Origin: Nocardia australiensis | GTDB lineage: Bacteria; Actinomycetota; Actinomycetes; Mycobacteriales; Mycobacteriaceae | DNA: 64,000 nucleotides | Direction of reading: 5' to 3' | NCBI RefSeq assembly: GCF_020733705.1 | Contig: NZ_JAJFZM010000002.1 | Location: forward strand, 186,001-250,000 | Shown: in pieces, positions 17,603-25,692 of the stretch | Layout of the letters: every line of letters begins with the position of its first letter | Position numbering within the stretch: the first letter of the stretch is position 1 | Notes under the pieces: generated by a model | The model's input: only the letters and a program-made list of their open reading frames with translations | Databases searched by the model: none | What the model was told of the DNA's origin: nothing | Translations under genes and position numbers: made by a program

Positions 17603-17685
17603 CTACGCGATGTGGGGCTTCTGGATGGTGGGGTGCCCCACTTGCTGGGTTCGGGACTGTCGGTGGTGGCGGTTACGGTGGACGG

Positions 17686-19980
17686 ATGACCACGCATCTG
17701 ACGCACTGGGGAGTGTTCGAGGCAGACAGCGACGGCACGCGGTTGACATCGGTTCGGCCGTGGCGGGGTGATCCGGAGCCGATGCCGCTGATCGATAATG
17801 TGGCATCAGCGCAGCATCATCCGACGCGGATCGATCAACCGTATGTGCGCAAGGGGTGGCTGGATCGTGGTCCGGGCGGCGCCGGGCGCGGGGATGAACC
17901 ATTCGTGCCGGTGTCGTGGGAGACGGCGTTCGAGCTGCTGTCGGAGGAATTGAACCGTGTCTATCGGGAATTCGGCGCGGAGTCGGTATATGGCGGCTCC
18001 TACGGTTGGGCCAGTGCGGGCAGGTTCCACCACGCGCAGGGGCAGCTGCATCGGTTCCTGAACTGTCTGGGCGGATACGTGCGGCACGTGAACAGCTATA
18101 GCTACGGTGCCGCGAGTGTGCTGATGCCGCATGTCATCGCCGACATGTCGGTGATCGAAGGCCATGCGACGTCGAAGAAGGTGCTCGCCGAGCATTCGGA
18201 ACTGGTGGTGGCCTTCGGCGGGCTGTCGCCGAAGAATTCCGCGGTGTCGCCGGGTGGTGTGTCGCGGCACAATACGAGGACGTGGATCGCGGCGGCGCGC
18301 GACCGTGGCTGCCGTTTCGTCTCGATCAGCCCGCTGCGTGACGACATCCCCGCCGAGGCCGAAGCCACGTGGGTTGCGCCCCGGCCGGGTAGCGACGCCG
18401 CTCTGATGCTGGCGCTGGCGCAGGTATTGGACGCGGATGGCTTGGCGGACAATGATTTTCTGGACCGATACACCGTGGGCTACCAGCGGTTCGCGCGGTA
18501 TGTCCGTGGTGAATCGGATGGGGTCGTCAAGGATCCACGGTGGGCGGCCGCGATCACCGGTGTGCCTGCCGAGGTGATCCGTGGTTTGGCGCACGAGATG
18601 GCCGCCGCGCGCACCATGGTCACCGTGAGCTGGTCCATGCAGCGTGCCGAACATGGTGAGCAGCCGTTGTGGCTCGGTGTGGTGCTGGCGGCGATGCTCG
18701 GCCAGATCGGGTTACCCGGCGGCGGATTCGGCCACGGCTACGGCTCGAGCTCGCATGTCGGTGAACCGTCTCGTGGAGTTTCGGTGCCGCGATTCCCGCA
18801 GGGCGGTAATGGGATCGATAGGTTCATCCCGGTCGCCAGGATTGCCGATATGTTGCTGAATCCGGGTGCTTCGTTCGATTACGACGGTAGGCGCCTGACC
18901 TTCCCCGATATCAAGCTCGTTTACTGGTGCGGCGGAAATCCCTTTCATCACCATCAAGATCTGGCGCGACTACGTATGGCGTTCACGCGCCCGCAGACGG
19001 TGGTCGTGCACGATGGCTTCTGGACAGCGACGGCTCGGCACGCTGACATCGTGCTTCCTGCGACGATGTCCATCGAGCGTGACGATTATGGGGCCGGGCA
19101 GAACGATCGGGGGTTCTTCCCGATGAAGGCGCTGACCAGGCCGCATGGGCAGTCGCGTGACGACTATGTGATCTTTACCGAATTGGCCGAAAGGGTCGGT
19201 GTCGGAAAGGAATTCACGGAGGGCCGCACCTCGCACGAGTGGTTGCGTCACCTGTATGAGGAGTGGCAGTCGCAGGTGAGCGCGGAGCTGCCGGAGTTCG
19301 ACGAGTTCTGGGACAGCGAGCGGATCGAGTTGCCGGTACCGGACCCGGACCAGGTGCTGTTGGCCGACTTCCGGGCGGACCCGAACTTGCATCCGCTGGC
19401 GACTCCCAGTGGCAGGATCGAAATATTCTCCGAGACCATCGATGGTTTCGGCTACGCGGACTGTCCGGGCCACCCGGTGTGGATCGAGCCCGAGGAATGG
19501 CTGGGTGGTTTGCTGGCCCGGCAGTTCCCGCTGCAGCTGATCGCCAACCAGCCGCGCACCAAGCTGCACAGCCAGCTCGATGTCGGCGCGCACAGTCGAT
19601 CCGCGAAAATTGGTGGGCGAGAACCGGTTCGGTTGTATCCCGGTGATGCGAGCGCGCGCGGGTTGTGTGATGGTGACATCGTTCGGATCTTCAACAGTCG
19701 CGGAAGTTGTTTGGCGGGCCTCGTGTGCGATGATGCGGTCGCTCCCGGCGTCGCGCAGTTGTCCACGGGAGCCTGGTACGACCCGGACCCGGTCGACCCC
19801 AGTTTCTGTCGGCACGGGAACCCGAACGTGCTCACCGCCGATCGCGGTGCGTCATCGCTGAGCCAGGGCTGCACCGGCCAGCTCGCACTCGTCGAGATCG
19901 AGGCATATCGGAGCGTGTTGCCGGAGCCGGCCATCGACCGGCCACCGGCAACCGTCGATGAGGGGAATCCCAAGGGCTGA
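17686..19980 (+). CDS. Molybdopterin oxidoreductase, BisC/TorA/DorA family
   Basis: 764 residues, full length for the biotin-sulfoxide/TMAO/DMSO reductase family. It has GSYGWASAGRFHHAQGQLHR (about 104-123) and NSYSYGAASVLMPHVIADM with the likely Mo-ligand Ser, then GNPFHHHQDLARL, HADIVLPATMSIERDD and a C-terminal molydop-binding domain ending GNPNVLTADRGASSLSQGC. No 4Fe-4S motif and no Tat leader are visible, which points to the cytosolic BisC type that reduces sulfoxides (biotin or methionine sulfoxide). ATG 17686 is preceded by a weak GGTGGA. It is monocistronic. Confidence 0.88.
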   Translation: MTTHLTHWGVFEADSDGTRLTSVRPWRGDPEPMPLIDNVASAQHHPTRIDQPYVRKGWLDRGPGGAGRGDEPFVPVSWETAFELLSEELNRVYREFGAESVYGGSYGWASAGRFHHAQGQLHRFLNCLGGYVRHVNSYSYGAASVLMPHVIADMSVIEGHATSKKVLAEHSELVVAFGGLSPKNSAVSPGGVSRHNTRTWIAAARDRGCRFVSISPLRDDIPAEAEATWVAPRPGSDAALMLALAQVLDADGLADNDFLDRYTVGYQRFARYVRGESDGVVKDPRWAAAITGVPAEVIRGLAHEMAAARTMVTVSWSMQRAEHGEQPLWLGVVLAAMLGQIGLPGGGFGHGYGSSSHVGEPSRGVSVPRFPQGGNGIDRFIPVARIADMLLNPGASFDYDGRRLTFPDIKLVYWCGGNPFHHHQDLARLRMAFTRPQTVVVHDGFWTATARHADIVLPATMSIERDDYGAGQNDRGFFPMKALTRPHGQSRDDYVIFTELAERVGVGKEFTEGRTSHEWLRHLYEEWQSQVSAELPEFDEFWDSERIELPVPDPDQVLLADFRADPNLHPLATPSGRIEIFSETIDGFGYADCPGHPVWIEPEEWLGGLLARQFPLQLIANQPRTKLHSQLDVGAHSRSAKIGGREPVRLYPGDASARGLCDGDIVRIFNSRGSCLAGLVCDDAVAPGVAQLSTGAWYDPDPVDPSFCRHGNPNVLTADRGASSLSQGCTGQLALVEIEAYRSVLPEPAIDRPPATVDEGNPKG

Positions 19981-20233
19981 ACAGCATTACACCTCGCTGA
20001 GGTCATCGTCGAACCGGCGAATTTCGATGTTGCTGAGCCTGGATTGCGTGGGTCTGCTGATTGTGGCTCGTCTGGCCCGGTGGGTGTGCCGCGGCGATCG
20101 GGTATCGCGATTATGGCGGCGCCGGGTTGGATATCCGGATGGCGTCGAGTTCAGGTGAGTTTAGGTGTGGGAGAAAACGATTCGCTGCTACGTACGCCAG
20201 TCTGCGTGGTGCCGTGACGGCGGTGTGGTTTGA

Positions 20234-20455
20234 GTGGCAGGCCAGGCTGGGGCTGTGCGATTCGACGCCGAACCCGACCGTCCCAATCAGCCCTTCTCGA
20301 CCCGGCTCGAAGATGGCCGCTATCTCCACTTTCTCGCCACGGTCCCGGAACTGGACGAAATCCCGGAGATCACGACGTTCGTTCCCAACTCAGCCGTATG
20401 GGCATGGGACCTGCCGGTTGAAAAGCTCGTGCAGTGGGGGATTCAACATATGTGA
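20234..20455 (+). CDS. Unrecognised 73-residue protein or gene fragment
   Basis: A GTG-started frame ends with VPNSAVWAWDLPVEKLVQWG followed by a short tail. Residues 20-73 have balanced composition (EDGRYLHFLATVPELDEIPE) and look genuinely coding rather than a GC-driven shadow frame. I do not recognise the family. It may be a fragment, because the region 19981-20617 also contains a short stretch reading HVTLLTATHDVDQA at 20540-20581 that resembles an ABC-ATPase H-loop, cut off by the inverted repeat at 20618. Confidence 0.3.
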   Translation: MAGQAGAVRFDAEPDRPNQPFSTRLEDGRYLHFLATVPELDEIPEITTFVPNSAVWAWDLPVEKLVQWGIQHM

Positions 20456-20617
20456 GCAGTGCCGGCCTCGGCCCTGTATTCGTGGTCATCGGATATCGGC
20501 GCCGATTGCGGTGTCGCGTTCGCGTGGCCGCGCTAACACCACGTCACCCTGCTCACCGCCACCCACGACGTCGACCAGGCTAAGCCGCGGTGCTCGCCGA
20601 ATGGTCCGACGGGAAGT

Positions 20618-20657
20618 GGGGTCCCGGTAGTAACCGTGCGAAAAACAACGACAATGG
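20618..20657 (+). repeat. Left 40-bp terminal inverted repeat
   Basis: It starts GGGGTCCCGG and ends ACGACAATGG, and is identical base for base to the reverse complement of 23342-23381. The outer GGGG and the 38-40 bp length are Tn3-family features. Confidence 0.9.
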
Positions 20658-20664
20658 GCCGGAG

Positions 20665-20790
20665 CCACTTGTCGGGTGCCGAGTTTCGGTTTCTGCCCGC
20701 CGCTGCGGCCACGGGCGCGGGCGGCGGCCAGCCCGTAGCCGATTCGCATGGCGCGGAGTGTATTGCGAACCCGCGACAGGTTGACGTTGG
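20665..20790 (-). pseudogene. Serine resolvase (tnpR) C-terminal relic
   Basis: The leftward frame reads RIGYGLAAARARGRSGGQKP then KLGTRQV, matching the linker of Tn3-type resolvases (GLAAARARGRxGGRPxxLTxxxV) that leads into the C-terminal HTH. The catalytic N-terminal domain and the HTH are gone; the frame runs into the left inverted repeat. It supports the Tn3 origin of the cassette. Confidence 0.55.
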
Positions 20791-20911
20791 CGCGTACACG
20801 GCAACCTTTACAGGTCCGGCCTGCGGGAACCCGCTACGGCCGAGGGGGTCTCGCGAATGATCGTTACCGGACATGAGTCGGCTTGGCTGCCGACTTCGGT
20901 TTCTTCTTTCG

Positions 20912-21367
20912 TCAACCCTGCAGCCGGGCTCGTGTTGCCGACGGGTCGATGCCCAGGGCGGACAGCAGGGCGACGATCGGATCGGGTCGGTCGCGTTCCA
21001 ATAGCGCAGCCAGCAGGTGTCGTGTCTCGATGCGGCGGGATCTCTCCGCTGCGGCCAGGGTCAGCGTGCGTGACAGGACCTGACGCGCCCCCGAGTTGAA
21101 TGGGGGACGCTTGCCTGCGCCGGGGGTGCCGATGGGCCGGAAGTCGCCGAGGTCGATACCGATCGCGGCCAGGGACTGCCGGTCGAGCTCATCGGCTGCC
21201 GCGCGTGCTGTTTCAGCGGTGACACCGAGCAGGTCGGAGCTGGTCGGTTCGTTCAGCGCGGCCAGTAGCAGATGCTCGGTGCCGACCCGCCGATCGCCGC
21301 GCTGCCGAGCCTCTTCAGCGGCTTCTCGTACGACAGAACGCGCCGCCGCAGCGAACCGTTCGAACAT
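20912..21367 (-). CDS. Clp N-terminal (ClpN) domain protein
   Basis: 151 residues made of two Clp_N repeats: MFERFAAAARSVVREAAEEA with GTEHLLLAALNE (about 28-39), and a second unit ERSRRIETRHLLAALLERDR (about 109-128). There is no ATPase domain. Stand-alone Clp_N proteins are thought to capture substrates or regulators for Clp machines; in actinobacteria they often sit beside a small HTH gene as here. The start is 1 bp downstream of the stop of the HTH gene, so both are co-transcribed leftward from the operator region. Confidence 0.88.
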   Translation of the reverse strand: MFERFAAAARSVVREAAEEARQRGDRRVGTEHLLLAALNEPTSSDLLGVTAETARAAADELDRQSLAAIGIDLGDFRPIGTPGAGKRPPFNSGARQVLSRTLTLAAAERSRRIETRHLLAALLERDRPDPIVALLSALGIDPSATRARLQG

Positions 21368-21368
21368 C

Positions 21369-21578
21369 TCAGCGTCCCTTTCCGTATTTGGCGTGTATCG
21401 ACTGCCGCGTCACGCCGAGTGCGTCGCCGATCTGTTCCCATGACCAGCCCTCACGGCGCGCGAGTTCAACGTGCACGGCCTCGACCTGCTCCGCGAGGCG
21501 ATGCAGGGCGCCGACAGCGCGCAGCCCGACCGCCGGATCAGTGGTCCGGATCCGGGCTGATAGATCTTCGGTGGTCAT
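21369..21578 (-). CDS. Small HTH regulator (69 residues)
   Basis: The protein begins MTTEDLSARI and carries HVELARREGWSWEQIGDALG followed by VTRQSIHAKYGKGR, a compact helix-turn-helix at the extreme C-terminus. A longer version starting at 21638 would run through operator DNA, so the ATG at 21578 is preferred. It is divergent from the FAD monooxygenase gene across DNA with several GTCAGT half-sites, which makes it the probable local repressor, possibly working with the Clp_N protein encoded next to it. Confidence 0.8.
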   Translation of the reverse strand: MTTEDLSARIRTTDPAVGLRAVGALHRLAEQVEAVHVELARREGWSWEQIGDALGVTRQSIHAKYGKGR

Positions 21579-21582
21579 GCCC

Positions 21583-21654
21583 GTCAGTCTGCCTTGACAA
21601 CCGTGGCGCGTCAATACAGACTGACGGAGTTTGATCATGTCAGTTCAAACTGAC
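21583..21654. promoter_or_regulatory. GTCAGT-type operators and divergent promoter
   Basis: GTCAGTCTG (21583-21591) and CAGACTGAC (21617-21625) are exact inverted copies. A perfect 16-bp palindrome GTCAGTTCAAACTGAC lies at 21639-21654. TTGACA (21594-21599) followed by TACAGA (21615-21620) could be a promoter for the monooxygenase, so the second half-site would sit on its -10 region. The four half-sites share GTCAGT. Confidence 0.7.
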
Positions 21655-21673
21655 ACTCTTGGAGGAGGTTGCG

Positions 21674-23149
21674 GTGAATCTCGATGTCGTTATCGCAGGA
21701 GCCGGCCCCACCGGGCTGCTGCTCGCCTACGAACTGGGCCTTGCCGGCGTACCCGCCCTGGTGCTGGACAAGGCGCAACGACCCGACGAACAACCCCGCG
21801 CCAACGGGCTCGTCGGTCAGATCACCCGAGTGCTCGCCTATCGCGGCTTGCTCGACGGCACATCTTTCCACCCCATGGCAGTGCCCCGATTCCCGTTCGG
21901 GCCGCTGTCCCTGGAACTCGACAGGCTCGAAGCCAGCCCGCTGCACGTGCTGCCCATCCCACAACGCGACCTCGAGGAACTGCTGCACGACGCCGCAGCC
22001 GGAGTGGGCGCGACCGTACAGCGTGGCCACGAAGTGGTCGGGTTCGAGAAGAAGGACGAGGGGCTTGTGGTGCGAGTTCAGGGCCCCACCGGCGAATACC
22101 GGCTCACAGCGAGGTATCTCGTCGGCTGCGACGGCGCCCGCAGCTTCGTCCGCAAACACGCGGGCATAGCCTTCCCAGGCATCACCAGCGACGAGGTCGC
22201 CCGCATCGCGCGGGTGACTATGCCGGCCGATGAGGTCGCTATCGCCGATGGAACACTGGCAGTGCGCGGCGTCCAACTGGCGCTGGTGCGACCCAACCGC
22301 ACCGCGACCGGCTCGATCACCATTACTCCGCAGTCAATTCTCGACCCGTCGGTCGACCCGGACGTGTACATTCTGGCGACCTCCGAACCTCGTCCGCCGC
22401 ACCTGCCGGACACCCTTACTTTCGATGAGCTGCGTGCCAGTGTCCGGCGCGTGCTCGGCACCGACCTGCCGATCACCGGCGCGCGCTGGCTGCGCAGCAC
22501 CGTCGGCAACAGCAGACAAGCGGACACCTACCGGGCCGAACGGGTCTTTCTCGCCGGTGATGCCGCGCACCTATTCGCCACAGGCGGCACCGCCCTCAAC
22601 GCCGGGCTACTGGATGCAGTCAATCTCGGCTGGAAACTGGCCGCCGCGGTAAAAGGCACAGCCCCAGCGGGCCTGCTCGACACCTATCATGCCGAACGCC
22701 ACCCCGCCGGCCGCCGCGCGATCACACACACCCGGGCGCAGGCGGCCTTGTCGAGTTCGGGCGAGAACGCCGACGCCCTGCGCGAAGTCCTCGCTGAACT
22801 GCTGCGATACCCGAGTCCGTTGACTCACCTGGCGACGCTTATGGAAGGCGCCGACGTGACCTATGGGCCTGGCCCACTGGTCGGCACCTGGGCGCCGGAC
22901 GCCCTGGACGAGCACATGGCGGCGGCACTGATCGAGCCCCTGCGCGGTGGTAGGGCCGTCCTCGTCGATAGCACGGACGACGGGAAACTCGCCGCGATAA
23001 CCGGGCCGTGGCGAAAATGGGTCGATGTGGCCGAAACCCCTGGCTCCGGCCCGTCCGCACTGGTCCGCCCGGACGGATACCTGGCCTGGGCGGACGGTGC
23101 CCCCGACGGCCTGCATGAGACCCTGGCGAAGTGGTTCGGAACGCCGTAG
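21674..23149 (+). CDS. FAD-dependent aromatic monooxygenase (PHBH/RdmE type)
   Basis: 491 residues. FAD motif VIAGAGPTGLLLAYELGLAG lies at about 5-24, the DG motif VGCDGARSFVRKHAGIAFPG at about 152, and VFLAGDAAHLFATGGTALNA at about 290. A C-terminal thioredoxin-like domain (about 390-491) ends in an ordinary way, so the protein is complete. It resembles polyketide and rifampicin/tetracycline-type hydroxylases; the substrate cannot be assigned. GTG 21674 has GGAGGAGG upstream; TTG 21659 is in frame but inside that site. It is the main cargo enzyme of the inverted-repeat cassette and is controlled by the GTCAGT operators. Confidence 0.88.
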   Translation: MNLDVVIAGAGPTGLLLAYELGLAGVPALVLDKAQRPDEQPRANGLVGQITRVLAYRGLLDGTSFHPMAVPRFPFGPLSLELDRLEASPLHVLPIPQRDLEELLHDAAAGVGATVQRGHEVVGFEKKDEGLVVRVQGPTGEYRLTARYLVGCDGARSFVRKHAGIAFPGITSDEVARIARVTMPADEVAIADGTLAVRGVQLALVRPNRTATGSITITPQSILDPSVDPDVYILATSEPRPPHLPDTLTFDELRASVRRVLGTDLPITGARWLRSTVGNSRQADTYRAERVFLAGDAAHLFATGGTALNAGLLDAVNLGWKLAAAVKGTAPAGLLDTYHAERHPAGRRAITHTRAQAALSSSGENADALREVLAELLRYPSPLTHLATLMEGADVTYGPGPLVGTWAPDALDEHMAAALIEPLRGGRAVLVDSTDDGKLAAITGPWRKWVDVAETPGSGPSALVRPDGYLAWADGAPDGLHETLAKWFGTP

Positions 23150-23174
23150 CCGCCGATCGAGGTAGCCGTACCGC

Positions 23175-23341
23175 CAGTCTTCCCATGGGCCCGGCGCAGG
23201 GCGTGCAGGGATTCGCCGTTGTTGAGCTGTCGGGAGATCTTGCGTCGGTAGTCGGGATTGGTCAGATATCGGCAGGCGTAGACGGTGCGGCGCATCGCGC
23301 CGTACTCCTTGAGCGGAAGCCCGACGTCACCGCTGGTCAAG
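23175..23341 (-). pseudogene. Tn3-family transposase internal relic
   Basis: Leftward translation gives GDVGLPLKEYGAMRRTVYAC and RYLTNPDYRRKISRQLNNGE, ending SLHALRRA. It aligns with the C-terminal part of Tn3 TnpA present at 47784-48365 (LKEYGALRRTIYAARYLSDP). It starts directly at the right inverted repeat and lacks everything else. DNA similarity to the 48-kb copy is partial, so it comes from a different Tn3 lineage. Confidence 0.8.
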
Positions 23342-23381
23342 CCATTGTCGTTGTTTTTCGCACGGTTACTACCGGGACCCC
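23342..23381 (-). repeat. Right 40-bp terminal inverted repeat
   Basis: Exact reverse complement of 20618-20657; the outer end reads GGGACCCC on the plus strand, followed by GAATT. Confidence 0.9.
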
Positions 23382-23422
23382 GAATTGACGGGCGAACGTG
23401 AGATCGAGTGTCGGACGGCCGG

Positions 23423-24364
23423 TTACCACGATTCGATCAGTGGGACATCATGCTGCTGCCGCTGCCATTCCTCGGTGAGGCGACCGAGTCGGTCCGGGGC
23501 GGCGATCCCGCGCACGCCTGCGATCTTGTCGTCACGGATCTCCAGGATCACGACGCCCACGACCCGGTCGTCGAGCGCGGCGAGTATGGCCGGGCAGCCA
23601 TTGACCACGACGGCATGGATCGAGGGTGAGCCACCGGCGAGTCTGCGCTTGGCCGGAGACGGTTTGAAGCCGGCCCGCATCGCGCTGGCGATCCGCTCCG
23701 GGGTCGAGTACCGGATCAGCTTTTCGGCCAGGCCCAGCCCGGCGCCGTCGGAGATGCCGGTCGCGTCGTCGGTCAGTAGCGCCACCAGCCGTTCGGTCCG
23801 GCCCGAGGAGGCGGCATCGACGAACGCCTCGACGATTCGACGCGCGGAGGCATGGTCGATGTCAGTGCCGTTGCCAGCGGCGGCGATTCGACGCCGGGCT
23901 CGGTGGGTGTGTTGCTGACTCCCGGACTCGGTGATGCCGAGAATCTCGGCTATCTCGGCGTGGCTGTAGGCAAATGCCTCGCGCAGCACGTAAACGGCCC
24001 GTTCGACCGGCGACAGACGCTCCATGAGCGTCAGCACCGCCAGGGTCACCGATTCGCGCTGCTCGACGGTGTCGGCCGGGCCCAGCATCGGGTCGCCGTC
24101 GAGGAGCGGTTCGGGCAGCCAGGCGCCGACCGCGCGTTCGCGCCGCACCTTCGCCGAACGGAGCCGGTCGAGCGCGAGGTTGGTGACGATCTTGGTCAAC
24201 CATGCCTCGGGCACCTCGACGTACTCCCGGTCGGCGGCCTGCCACCGTAGGAACGCGTCCTGCACTGTGTCCTCGGCGTCGGCGGCCGAGCCGAGCAGAC
24301 GGTAGGCGAGCGAGGCCAGCCGATTCCGGCTGGCCTCGAAATGCGCCACGGTGGCAGTGTCCAT
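23423..24364 (-). CDS. sigJ: ECF41 sigma factor SigJ
   Basis: 313 residues. Sigma-70 region 2 (EASRNRLASLAYRLLGSAAD, AEDTVQDAFLRWQ) and region 4 (LSPVERAVYVLREAFAYSHA, EIAEILGITESGSQQHTHRA) are followed by a SnoaL-like C-terminal domain (about 180-313), the ECF41 hallmark in place of a separate anti-sigma factor. In characterised ECF41 proteins this extension tunes sigma activity. It lies 10 bp downstream of the NAD(P)/FAD oxidoreductase gene, the standard genomic partner, and forms an operon with it. Confidence 0.92.
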   Translation of the reverse strand: MDTATVAHFEASRNRLASLAYRLLGSAADAEDTVQDAFLRWQAADREYVEVPEAWLTKIVTNLALDRLRSAKVRRERAVGAWLPEPLLDGDPMLGPADTVEQRESVTLAVLTLMERLSPVERAVYVLREAFAYSHAEIAEILGITESGSQQHTHRARRRIAAAGNGTDIDHASARRIVEAFVDAASSGRTERLVALLTDDATGISDGAGLGLAEKLIRYSTPERIASAMRAGFKPSPAKRRLAGGSPSIHAVVVNGCPAILAALDDRVVGVVILEIRDDKIAGVRGIAAPDRLGRLTEEWQRQQHDVPLIESW

Positions 24365-24374
24365 GAGCCCGACT

Positions 24375-25565
24375 CTATGCGGCGACCACATCGGGCGAGT
24401 GCTCTCGAGTGGTGGCCAAGCGGTATTGGTGACCCGGTCTTCCGAAGGTCGGGTGGCTCAGGCTCCAGGCGGCAGTATCGAGGATTGCCGACTTGACGCG
24501 CGCGGCCGTCCGGCCACATAGGGCCCACGACTTCGATCGCGCGTCACCGTCGACCAGCTGGAAGAGCCCGTCCTTCCGGCCGAGGCTGATGTGGTTGCCG
24601 ACATACGACAGCGAGGTCGTCGAGATCTTGCGTCCGGTCCGGTCCCCGATAATCGCGGCCGTCGCCTGCATACTTGTTACTCCCGCGGAAGCGCAGGACA
24701 TCGGCAACGGCCGACCGTTCTCGCCGATGACGAAGGCGCTGTCACCGGCAACGTAGACATCCGGGTGCGAGATCGACCGCATCTGACGGTCGACCGTGAT
24801 CTGGCCGTTGGTTACCACTTCGAGGCCGCTGGCGGCGGCAATCGGGTGAACGGCGAAGCCTGCGGCCCACACGGTCGCGTCGGCGGTGAACGCGGTGCCG
24901 TCGGCGGCGATCGCCACAGCCTCCTCGACGAGCTCGATGGTGGTGTGCTCGTGGACCGTGATACCGAATCGGTCGAAGGCGCGCAGCATGTGACGGCGGG
25001 CCTTGGGGCCCAGCCAGCCGCCCAGTTCGCCGCTGGTGGCGAGGCTGACCCGAAGTCCTGGACGGGATTCGGCGATCTCGGTGGCGGCTTCGATCGCGGT
25101 CAGGTTGCCGCCGACCACCAGTACGTGCCGGCCCTCGTCCAGCTCGTCCAGGCGTGCGCGCAGGCGCAGCGCGGCCGGCCGCGCTGCCACATGGTAGGCG
25201 TGCTCGTCGACGCCGGGAACGCCGTGGTCTGCGGTGGTGCTGCCGAGCGCGTAGAGGAGGGTGTCGTATTCGAGCCGGTCGATACCGTCGCCGTCGGCGA
25301 CTGTGACAGTCCGGTGCTCGGCGTCGACGTTGGTTACCCGCGCCAGCCGTAGCCGGATGTCGGTGCCCGCGAACACCTCCGCCAGCGGCCGGCGGCGGAG
25401 ATCCTGCCCGGCGGCGAGCTGATGCAGGCGCAGCCGCTCGACGAAATCAGGTTCGGCGTTGACGACGGTGATCTCGAAGTCGTCGGAGTGGAGTTGGCGG
25501 GCCAGGTATCCGGCGGAGAAGGTTCCGGCGTATCCGGCCCCGAGGATGACGATGCGGTGCTGCAT
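24375..25565 (-). CDS. NAD(P)/FAD-dependent oxidoreductase (NDH-2-like), SigJ partner
   Basis: 396 residues. The N-terminal FAD-binding motif is HRIVILGAGYAGTFSAGYLA, a second NAD(P) motif is VLVVGGNLTAIEAATEIAE near residue 146, and VYVAGDSAFVIGENGRPLPM near 281 closes the FAD site. The fold is that of type II NADH dehydrogenases, but there is no obvious membrane-anchoring C-terminal helix. ECF41 loci usually encode such an oxidoreductase, carboxymuconolactone decarboxylase or epimerase as the sigma target. ATG 25565 follows CAGGAG. A plausible ECF41-type promoter lies at 25597-25625. Confidence 0.88.
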   Translation of the reverse strand: MQHRIVILGAGYAGTFSAGYLARQLHSDDFEITVVNAEPDFVERLRLHQLAAGQDLRRRPLAEVFAGTDIRLRLARVTNVDAEHRTVTVADGDGIDRLEYDTLLYALGSTTADHGVPGVDEHAYHVAARPAALRLRARLDELDEGRHVLVVGGNLTAIEAATEIAESRPGLRVSLATSGELGGWLGPKARRHMLRAFDRFGITVHEHTTIELVEEAVAIAADGTAFTADATVWAAGFAVHPIAAASGLEVVTNGQITVDRQMRSISHPDVYVAGDSAFVIGENGRPLPMSCASAGVTSMQATAAIIGDRTGRKISTTSLSYVGNHISLGRKDGLFQLVDGDARSKSWALCGRTAARVKSAILDTAAWSLSHPTFGRPGHQYRLATTREHSPDVVAA

Positions 25566-25596
25566 GGTTGGCTCCTGTCTGGTTCGCGTGCTCCCT

Positions 25597-25625
25597 GAAC
25601 GAGACAGCCCCCGAATTCCTGACAG
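25597..25625 (-). promoter_or_regulatory. ECF41-type promoter for the oxidoreductase-sigJ operon
   Basis: On the minus strand TGTCAG (-35) is followed, about 17 nt later, by CGTTC (-10), 32 nt before the start codon. The published ECF41 consensus is TGTCACA with CGTC about 16-17 nt downstream, so the match is good but not perfect. It implies autoregulation by SigJ. Confidence 0.5.
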
Positions 25626-25692
25626 CATTAGCCAGTGACGTGGATCACTCCCGAGGTGGGCCCTGTTTGTGAAGTTCTGTCAGGATTCGAGC

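Larger units (their letters stand above)
20618..23381. mobile_element. 2764-bp Tn3-derived cassette with 40-bp inverted ends
   Basis: The ends are perfect 40-bp inverted repeats that begin GGGGTCCCGGTAGTAACCGT. Flanking pentamers are GAAGT and GAATT, a 4-of-5 match to a Tn3-type 5-bp target duplication. Inside, reading left to right: a serine-resolvase relic, a Clp_N gene, a small HTH gene, an operator region, an FAD monooxygenase gene, and a fragment of Tn3 transposase abutting the right repeat. Transposition genes are broken while all three cargo genes are intact. It is therefore a non-autonomous element or fixed cassette that would need transposase supplied in trans. Confidence 0.82.

Noticed and set aside
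20537-20585. ABC-transporter ATPase fragment (VTLLTATHDVDQA)
   Set aside because: About 15 codons only; noted in the neighbouring entry but not enough for a separate gene call.
20912-23149. Biosynthetic gene cluster around the FAD monooxygenase
   Set aside because: No synthase, transferase or other pathway genes lie within the inverted-repeat cassette.
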